From NCBI GenBank assembly GCA_003415625.1, contig PYIU01000010.1, positions 1,982,501 to 2,046,500 on the forward strand: a DNA stretch of 64,000 nt. Direction: 5' to 3'. Source of the stretch: Aquanectria penicillioides (taxonomy: Eukaryota > Ascomycota > Sordariomycetes > Hypocreales > Nectriaceae). The position numbers were made by a program, and so were the translations under genes. Position 1 is the first letter of the stretch. Each line of letters begins with the position of its first letter. Shown in pieces: positions 56,460 through 64,000 of the stretch. The notes under the pieces are model-generated. The model had not been told where the DNA came from and ran no database searches. It was given only the letters and a program-made list of their open reading frames with translations.

Positions 56460-57356
56460 ACCCTTCAGATATGTATGTAAGTATAGATATATTACTGTGA
56501 TTATGTCATGTCTACATGCGAGTTTGCAATGTTCATCGAGAACAACATGATTAAACTTATTTTCGATATGAACGAGACGAATGCACAAGTTCTGAAGAAC
56601 AAGATCGAGGAAAATCTAGGCTTTTTTATGAGGCGTAGCGACATACAGGTGAGAAAGAAGTGACCAATCAACCGACCATGCACACAATTTAGTGATGCAC
56701 GACATGCACAGAGGGGCCTTTAGGCTCAACTCCGACCTCTCAAGCATTGCAAAACAGATTTCTCAACTCTCCATGTTGCACTTGAAGGATTGTGTTGGGG
56801 GTCCACCTGCATGTGTATTCGCGTCGAAAACGAAAACGAAAACGAGTCGGGTACAGGTCGGTCAGCATGGGTCTCCATCTCACTAGTACCAGTTTTCAGT
56901 CCGACCGAACTTTTAGTGCTTGGCATTTTCGTTGATGCATCTTGTGGCGATTTGGAACCGTACCAGGCATGGTTCTTGCACTGTTAGCAGCAAAGTTGGT
57001 CTGAGGTAGGTTCAAGAGTGTTATCTTCTTTCTTCTTGAGAGATCGAATTCGAGACAGCCTAGGGGTAATAACGGAGATTCGGAGAATTCACGATTGGTT
57101 AAGCTTAAGCTAGCATATAGCCTCAATCTGTAATCGCGGACGGGTGTCCCCGATATCTTACGAATGCCGGGGTCCCGCGGGTTCCGTTTTGTAATGCATG
57201 TATTCTAGTGGCTAGTTGTGGATGAGGCCAGACGGAAAGTCAGCTTCCGGGAAGTGAGACAGGAGCAGGGTTGCTACGTATTTAACATCTCTATGCTTCC
57301 CGACTTTGATCAATGTTCAATTCATCTTTAAGAGTCTGAAAACTGACCAATCAACA
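56460..57356. other. Intergenic
   Basis: A small GAAAAC triplet repeat occurs near 56827-56849. No gene is recognised. It includes the promoter of the sterol isomerase. Confidence 0.5.
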
Positions 57357-58099
57357 ATGACACCCTTCGCGAAATTGGGCCAGCGAGGAAGCTGGTCCCG
57401 TACTTTGTTGACTATTTTTGCAGTTTTAATTCCATTGTACTTCGTCCTCGACAAATATTTGGAGTCATTTTACATTTTCGACCTGGACCATCTCCATGAC
57501 GTCTCAAAACGTGCAATTGCCGAGCATGGTAATGACACAGAGGCGATGGTGGAGTACATCGTAGCTGAGCTGCATGAACGACACCCTCGACACGTCAGCT
57601 TAGAACGCGAATGGGTAATCAACAATGCTGGCGGTGCAATGGGTGCTATGTTCCTTATCCATGCTAGTGAGCCTCCCTACAAGCATAAAAATCGCCATGA
57701 GCCGTTCAAATTCTAATTGACTTTTTCTTTTCAGGTATTACCGAGTACCTAATCGTTTTTGGAACAGCTGTCGGCACAGAGGGACACAGCGGACGACATA
57801 CGGCCGACGATTATTTCCACATTCTTACCGGCACCCAGCTGGTCTATGTTCCGGGAACATATGAACCCAAGGTCAACCCTCCTGGAAGCGTTCACTTCCA
57901 TGGACGTGGCCATGTCATGCAGTACAAAATGCCTGAAAAGTGCTTTGCTCTCGAGTACGCCCGAGGTTGGATTCCGCCCATGTTGTTTTTCGGCTTTGCC
58001 GATTTCTTCTCAAGCACTCTCGACTTCATCACGTTGTGGAATACTGTTCGAATCACTGGAAGACACATGATTAGCAATCTTCTCATAGGGAAGCTCTAA
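57357..58099 (+). CDS. ERG2: C-8 sterol isomerase (ERG2/sigma-1 receptor family)
   Basis: There are two exons, 57357-57666 and 57735-58099, with a 68-bp intron; the product is 224 residues, the normal length. The enzyme shifts the delta-8 double bond of fecosterol to delta-7 in ergosterol biosynthesis in the endoplasmic reticulum. A single N-terminal TM anchor (LLTIFAVLIPLYFVLDKYL) is followed by the cupin-like core: NNAGGAMGAMFLIHASITEY, GTAVGTEGHSGRHTADDY, FHILTGTQ, GSVHFHGRGHVMQYKMP and ARGWIPPMLFFGFADFF. The conserved His/Glu residues are retained, and nothing indicates decay. It follows two pseudogenes. Whether it is the only ERG2 copy cannot be judged here. Confidence 0.96.
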
Positions 58100-58611
58100 A
58101 CATGAATCACTGAACACATGGTCGGATGTTCAGGCGAAAGTGGCAGTGTGACTTACGGATTCGACACTTGGTCTACACATTGCACAGCAAATATGACCTT
58201 CAATTATTGTCCGACATGGGTGCGAAGAATGCTGTGTCAATTTACATTACACTTTGGAGTCCTCATCTTGTAAGAAGGGAGCTTGCAAAACAACATCCTC
58301 TGTTGGTGGTGTCTTCATTCGTTGTTGAATGGGGAAGATGACAAAATTGCAGTCTGACAAGAACACGGTGGTAGTTAGACCCTTACGTCACAGATATACT
58401 TTGCATACTGTATCAGTATGGATGAAAATGCAAAAAAAAATTAGAGCTGCAACCTAGATTACCACTCAACGACCAAGCTGTGTGCAGCGGCCGTCGATCC
58501 AACAGCCTATTGATGGAATGCCTTGCACTGGAGACATCTTTGCCGCATTCCTTTGATCATACAACTTAACTTAACCCACCACGAATGCAACAGACTATCG
58601 GCTACTCATGC
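58100..58611. other. Intergenic between convergent genes
   Basis: It contains the 3' flanks of ERG2 and the thioredoxin gene. Nothing further is recognised. Confidence 0.5.
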
Positions 58612-59291
58612 TTATTTCGCAGCCTCGATTTTGGCAGCCAAGGCCTTGCCCACAGCTTCCAACGCGACTGGATCAGCACCTCGAAGCCTGTCAACCAGTC
58701 CCTCGCCGGTAAAGCTGGCAGACTGACGGCCCTTGAGACCCTCAACAGCCAAGGGGGTGGGCACGCCGTTCTCAAAGATGACAAAGGTGGGCATAGCCGT
58801 GACCTTGTACTTCCCAGCAACGTCCTTGACATGGTCCACGTTGACCTTGGCAAAGGCGAGCCGGCCCTTGACAGAGTGGTTGTCAGCTAGCTTGGAGAAC
58901 AGTGGTGCGATGGCGCGGCATGGAGGACACCAGTCTGCGTAAAAATCGACGAGAACATGCTTGGTGGACTTCAACACGGTGTCCAACTCCTCAGCCTTTG
59001 CGATCTTGAAGACCTCACCGGATGTCTCCGGGATGGGTGAGCGGTCTTGGAAGAGGGCCTTTGAATTAAAGAATGTTAGCAAATGAGAATTCTAGTTTCG
59101 AGAAGTATAACGCGGGGAAGCGAAGCATCGATGTATCACGACGCTTAGAAAGCAGATGAAGTAGCCAAGAACAACCAAAGTCGCTGTGCAGGCCGCCTCC
59201 CTCCACACTGGAAGACGTAACGAAAGAAACATACCGGACCAAAGACAAAAAGGGCAATAATTGCCAGAAGGATGTATGTGCTGGTCTCCAT
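58612..59291 (-). CDS. Membrane-anchored thioredoxin with CPPC active site
   Basis: There are two exons, 59291-59235 and 59058-58612, with a 176-bp intron; the product is 167 residues. Exon 1 encodes just METSTYILLAIIALFVFGP, a hydrophobic N-terminal anchor or uncleaved signal. Exon 2 encodes the thioredoxin fold: HVLVDFYADWCPPC (Cys63, Cys66), VNVDHVKDVAGKYKV, and the cis-proline loop AMPTFVIFENG. The active site is WCPPC rather than the common WCGPC, which should change redox potential. The C-terminus (about 45 residues after the fold) is longer than in cytosolic thioredoxins. An alternative reading starts exon 2 internally at a retained-intron ATG, giving a soluble form (MLTFFNSKALFQD). 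Confidence 0.9.
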
Positions 59292-59938
59292 GATGACTGG
59301 TTGCTTGCTGACTAGCTTCTCTGATTGGGAGTGAATGCAAGGGGTGGAGGGATTTGTTTTGCTGGCATGTTTGTATGGTTTCCAGTCACTTCCTCAATGC
59401 GGTTAGAGTGACTAATGTATTGACCGCCTTCTACTTTGGGAATTTCGGCTAGACTACTTTTATCTGGGCCATGCGGGGCAGAATTCGAGTACGGCTTCTA
59501 GGGCTTCCAGAGTAGTTCTCGAACAGGAGGGAGTGTCAAATCTACCGTCAATTATGGTCTTGGGTGGGTATAATTCGGCTAGATCTATTTAAAATTGGAG
59601 CTTGGAACCCTTCCTTAAAATACGTGATATACTGTCCTGAGCGAAAGGTCGACTAGGATGACTTACTCGTCCTGCACAGGTTTTATGGTCATTTCTACAC
59701 CAGGCCAATTAGTAGGCACGCACAAGTCTCAAATCGTTGCAGCATGTCACGTCACATAATATCGATTCATAGAGAGCTGGCTGACGCCAAGAATTCAACC
59801 ATCCCGTAGTTGGACTTTGCGTATGGATTGATTATGGTTTGAGGGTATTATATGCTACCCGACAATGCGAGCAAATAATATATACAAAACAAAAGCTGAT
59901 CCCGATCAGCACGTTTTGCCCCGTTCGACCTCACCCTC
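59292..59938. other. Intergenic
   Basis: It contains the upstream region of the thioredoxin gene and the 3' flank of the pectin lyase. Nothing is recognised. Confidence 0.5.
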
Positions 59939-61116
59939 TTATAGGGTGTTTCCGGCAGTGCTGGCCAGGCCGCTGGCGGCGCTGTAAGCATCGGCAGAAG
60001 CAATGTCGTAGCCAGAGAAGCCGGAGAGGACGCTGGAGTCGCTGCCGCTCCAGGTGCCGGAGCTAGAGTAGCCGTTGGCAACACAGGATCGGCTGAGGTA
60101 GCTGGAGCAGACGGAGCCGTCGCTGTCGGGAACAAGGAGAGCACCCTCCTGGCCGTCAACAAGAGTGTCGACGCCCTCGAAGTAGTTGCCCTCAGCAAGG
60201 ACGTAGGTGCCGGAGTCGATCTCGAAGGCGTGGCCCTCAATGTCGCTGAAGTAGTTGTTGACGGCGTGGAGGACGGTGCTGCCAGTGACCTTGGGGCTGC
60301 GGCCAGAGGTGTGGTAGATGTAGTTGTCCTTGAGGGTAACTTTCTATAGAAGTTGTCAGTAATCTCATCTTTTGTAGAATTTTATAGGAAATCTTACGTC
60401 GCTGGAGCCGCCAAAGTAGAGTGCCCAGTAGTGGTAGGAGTTGCACATGGCAGACCAAGAAGTGGTGCCGTCGATCTTGCAGTTGGAGATGGTGACACGG
60501 TTGTCGGCGTCAGTGCCCAGGACAATGTGCTGGCGACCCATCAGCGAGGTGCTGACGTGGTCGATCCAGACAAGGTCAGAGGAGTCAAGAGTGATACCAT
60601 CACCACCCCAAACAAGGCTGGGGTTGAGCTCGGTGATCTCAATGTTCTGGATGATGACGTTGGAAGAGCCAACAATGCGAAGACCCTTGCCTCGGATGAC
60701 ACCAGAGGTGCCCTTGCCGACGAGGGACTTGTTGCTGCCAACGGTGATACCGAGAGTGCCGGCGTTATCGTAGGTGACACTGACACTAGGAGCGTCGGCT
60801 TGGTAGTTGTCGCACCAGCCGTTCTGGTTGATGGCGAGCTGGCAAGCGCTGGCGGTTCCCCAAGGAGCACAGCCAGTTTCCGTGGTGGTGCCCTCGGTGC
60901 CGGTGAAGTCAAACTCTTGCTCAAGGATGATGACGCGGGCTTCGTCGTCGCCGAGGTACGAGACGAGCTCGTCGGTGGTGGTCGGGTACACGGGGTAGCG
61001 CTGCCACCTCCGGTGACTTCGGAGGCAAAACCCTCGGCGGTGCCAGAGACGCCGTCGGCAGCGACGGTGCGGAGGAAGGCCGCGAGAACGGTGGAGAGAA
61101 CGACAGAGGTCTTCAT
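59939..61116 (-). pseudogene. Pectin lyase (PL1) with single-base frameshift
   Basis: Exons are 61116-60398 and 60343-59939, with a 54-bp intron. Together they hold 1124 nt, one short of 375 codons. The protein matches secreted pectin lyases throughout: signal peptide [37 protein letters not shown], then in the next frame [109 protein letters not shown] and GHAFEIDSGTYVLAEGNYFE. The shift lies at the C-run on the coding strand (plus GGGG at 60992-60995), where four instead of five bases occur. Everything after it is conserved, so the loss is very recent or a base-calling error in a homopolymer. If intact, the enzyme would cleave methylated pectin by beta-elimination. Confidence 0.88.
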
Positions 61117-64000
61117 GATGGTGGTTGTAACTGTGACTGTGACTATGGCTGAAAGAGTGTCGAGTCTTTTGTCTTGTATAAAGTGTATGTAAAAGCTGTA
61201 AAAGCGAGCGGTCGAAACTCCAGGTTATCGATCCGAAAAACGAATGGAAGTGGAAACTATGCAAAGAATGGCTCAACCAAGAATGTCATGTTTGGATTAG
61301 CGGCGCCGTCGCCACAGTCTATATACTCCCACAAGAGCCTCACGATGTAGGGATCTACGTACGCAGCGGGTACGATGTTACATCCCCCCTGAGGGCAAAC
61401 CGCGTTTCCCTCCGCGGATCGCTGGGTGCCTGACTTGGCACGGCACTCACGGCTAACCGTCCACTGGGGCCTCGTTTCAACGACAACAAGCGAACGCAGA
61501 GAAGACGGCTGTATTAACCCGTTCTGTCATATCAGACCGCTGGCGATTAGTGGGAAAAAAGAAACTGTGGGCCAGGGGTGTTGTTTCGTCTCGGACCGGG
61601 GTGTGGTTCCCCAGCAAGATGGGACGGGGAGAAACAGAAATATAAGCATACGCAAGAGGAACTTTAGTTGTAATTGTCCATACGCGGGAATTTAATGTCC
61701 TGATTGTGAAACCAGGGCGCTGTGTGGTGCCAGTGTATTTTCCCCGAGGCTGCATTCGCGGCCTGGAGTGACGTGATCCGATTCTGGCGCTTTTGGCGAT
61801 GCTGCGATGCGATGGCTTGGCAGATTGCCAAGAAAATATGTTTCACTCTTGTAGAGGATATAAAATGTTGTCAGACGCGCAAAGCACGGCCTACTTTGTT
61901 TATTTCCCTCCCTTCGCCCCAGGATTCTTTTCCTCGTATTCATTAAGGATATTTTCTAACTACGTAACTCTATCACATTGCAACGCAGTCTGAAGCCATT
62001 GGCACCAACAATGTCGTCCGCCTGCGCACAGTCGAAACGTGGTTGAACAGCAACGATCAGGGGTCGCTCGCTCCCTGTCCGCGTACTTGTGGGCCACGCC
62101 GCTGCTGAAACAGGCCCTGGAGCGACAGGGAGTGTGTGCTGTCAGCGGAGCGTCCCCTAACGGGCATTCTGCTCGTATCGATGCCTGTGGTTCTCAATAA
62201 CGTGTTCGACACCTGGTTTTCCTTGCCTAGAATAAAATTCCCATAAGGCTTCATTTGAGCACCACCAGGGTATGTTGGACTGATGCCAATTACCGCCGAA
62301 CAAAACATCGGACTTACCCAAATCATCAAATTCGGGCAGGGAAATACTCTGTACAATCAGGTCTGATCTGTGGATGATCGACTGCTGCATACGTAATCAC
62401 CAGTAAATTGAGATAAAATTCGCGGCCCGGTAATTGTTTTCCCGCCAACACACCGATCCTTGTCGCGTTGTTGAGGATAGCCTCGGATCTCGAATGACCG
62501 AGTTAAAAAAAATTGGCTCGCTGGCGTAGCTGTGGCGTTTAGGACGACCAGTTGACGCTTCATTTGCCTCATTTAGTCCGACGTGTTGCTTCATGTATAA
62601 AAGGTAACAATGATGATGGCAAGGTGACGTAAAGGGGGAAATGAAAGGCCAGCCAAATTCTCATTCGCAGAAAGCGTAGCTAAACGTTTATGTATAAGAG
62701 TAATGAATCATCACCTTAAGTTGGGACGATACCCACGCACCATATAGCATCCTCTCATTATTGGGGACGGGGAGATCTGACTCGGCTGTACCTGAGCCTG
62801 GAACCTGGGGTTATTTTCTAGAAGGCCCATTGCGGGAAGGGTTTCAAATTCAGCTGTTCCCATCCGTTGTTCCATAGTGTTGTAGATCCCGAAACTACTG
62901 GTTGGGTATTTAGATACTCCAGTTTAGAACAGGTGGGCCTGCATTAAATGCTTCGATAACGTAGGGTCTACTTTCTATTAATTGATCAAAAATAACGACT
63001 ATAAATTGTTCAAAATGCAAAGGTGCCATATCCATCTATACGTTTGATGCGCGATTCTGTCTACGTGTGATCTGGGTTCTCAAACTAAACTCCAGTTAAC
63101 TCTCTGAACTAGCTATGAATACAATAGCGTTTTTGAATAGAAGAATTTACAGCTTTCTTATAAGGGTTCATTTTCAATCATTATTATAATCCACATAGAA
63201 ATCTAAAAGCCATGTTATAACATAGCTCACACTGAAAATGAGTGCCGGAATGCGATGCTAGCTTACCCTACAGACAAACAACACCAAATGATACGATGTT
63301 GACAATTCTTATCCCAACACTATCAAACAGACGGTTTTAATCAATCAAGTCAAAAAACCACATCATTTCATTCTTCTAACCATCTCAACAGTGGTGACAC
63401 AGCGGCCATGACGTGATTTTCGCATCAATTCACAGGTCTGATGCCAAGCGGAGCTAGAAAGCAGGGCCATCGTTTGCCATTTCTTGGCTCTACCCAACCT
63501 TGCCCTGACATGGGAACCGTTTCGAAACGGAGACAAATAACCGAGACTCAGCAGGCCATGCCAACTTCAAGTTGTGTTTGTAAATTTGGGACTTTTAGAA
63601 GCTCAACCTCTCCTCTTTTTTTCGTGGGTTGTTTCAGGTAAGATTGGCAAGGGGCGTCAGTGTTTTGGATTTGAGGAACTCCTGGCTACCCTGTACGTGG
63701 ACTTCGTCCGAAACGCCCATCTTTTTCCTCACAATGTGATGACACTGACAATACTCACAATACTCGCAATGTGACCGACAATATTAGATTGAAGGTCCCG
63801 AATGCGGTTTGAAATGCTTCTTAGCAATAATTCTCTGTGAATCTACGTAGTCATAGTGTGTTACAGCTAATTCAAGTCTTCTAAGGACAATTTACAAGCA
63901 GGTGCTCATATCAAACATTTCACGCTGACATAAATCAAGTAGAATAATGAGTAGTAGTATTATCAGGTACACCAATTCGCGCAAGCACAGAAATCGCCAC
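61117..64000. other. Terminal 2.9 kb without recognised gene
   Basis: It includes the pectin lyase promoter (to about 61420). The rest is AT-rich with scattered ORFs under 100 codons on both strands. No tRNA, repeat array or domain was recognised. A short GC-richer patch near 62030-62160 has no readable protein homology. Confidence 0.45.

Noticed and set aside
1..64000. CRISPR arrays, prokaryotic operons, riboswitches
   Set aside because: The window is eukaryotic with spliced genes; the only tandem repeats are short minisatellites without spacer-repeat structure.

Overview
The window reads as nuclear DNA of a filamentous ascomycete (Pezizomycotina; gene content suggests Sordariomycetes, perhaps Hypocreales, but I cannot name a species). 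The evidence is spliceosomal introns of about 45-100 bp with GTANGT-like donors, CTAAC/CTGAC-type branch sites and YAG acceptors in almost every gene, and typically fungal families: a Zn2Cys6 factor, a LaeA-like methyltransferase, a fungal rhodopsin-domain membrane protein, an NCS1 permease, ERG2, pectin lyase, and NACHT-WD40 remains. Coding coordinates below are hand-spliced models in which every exon set closes in frame unless stated.

Layout. 1-2.8 kb holds two tRNA genes (Gln-UUG, Val-AAC) and a foldback element with about 105-bp inverted arms. 2.8-4.6 kb is an MFS sugar transporter (-). 6.2-11.0 kb is one 1596-residue membrane/ankyrin protein (-) with an unusual C-terminal repeat array. 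12.0-18.7 kb is a compact trio: NCS1 permease (-), a divergent 2-oxoglutarate/Fe(II) oxygenase (+) and a seven-exon Zn2Cys6 regulator (-). The permease/oxygenase promoter carries a 10-bp tandem repeat and many GATA sites, so I read this as a candidate small catabolic gene cluster of unknown substrate. 20.2-21.6 kb is a LaeA-like methyltransferase (-) and 23.4-24.9 kb a seven-helix rhodopsin-domain protein (-). 27.0-28.8 kb is a secreted FAD-linked oxidase (+) and 30.1-31.4 kb a medium-chain dehydrogenase (+).

31.6-33.8 kb is a decayed locus: the scattered remains of a NACHT-WD40 NLR gene next to a kinase-like gene broken by one in-frame stop. 35.6-44.2 kb carries two uncharacterised genes, a PP2C phosphatase (-), a secreted M14 carboxypeptidase (+) and a 550-residue unknown protein (-). 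44.2-48.1 kb is gene-empty. 48.1-49.5 kb is an asparaginase-family protein (-) with altered active-site motifs.

51.6-56.5 kb has an intact aldo-keto reductase (+) followed by two same-strand pseudogenes, a succinate-semialdehyde-type dehydrogenase and a branched-chain aminotransferase, possibly a relic metabolic cluster. ERG2 sterol isomerase (+), a membrane-anchored thioredoxin (-) and a pectin lyase with a one-base frameshift (-) follow. The last 2.9 kb shows no gene. The mixture of intact secreted enzymes (pectin lyase family, carboxypeptidase, FAD oxidase), decayed NLR and metabolic genes and long gene-empty stretches suggests an accessory-type region of a plant- or litter-associated fungus; that last step is inference.
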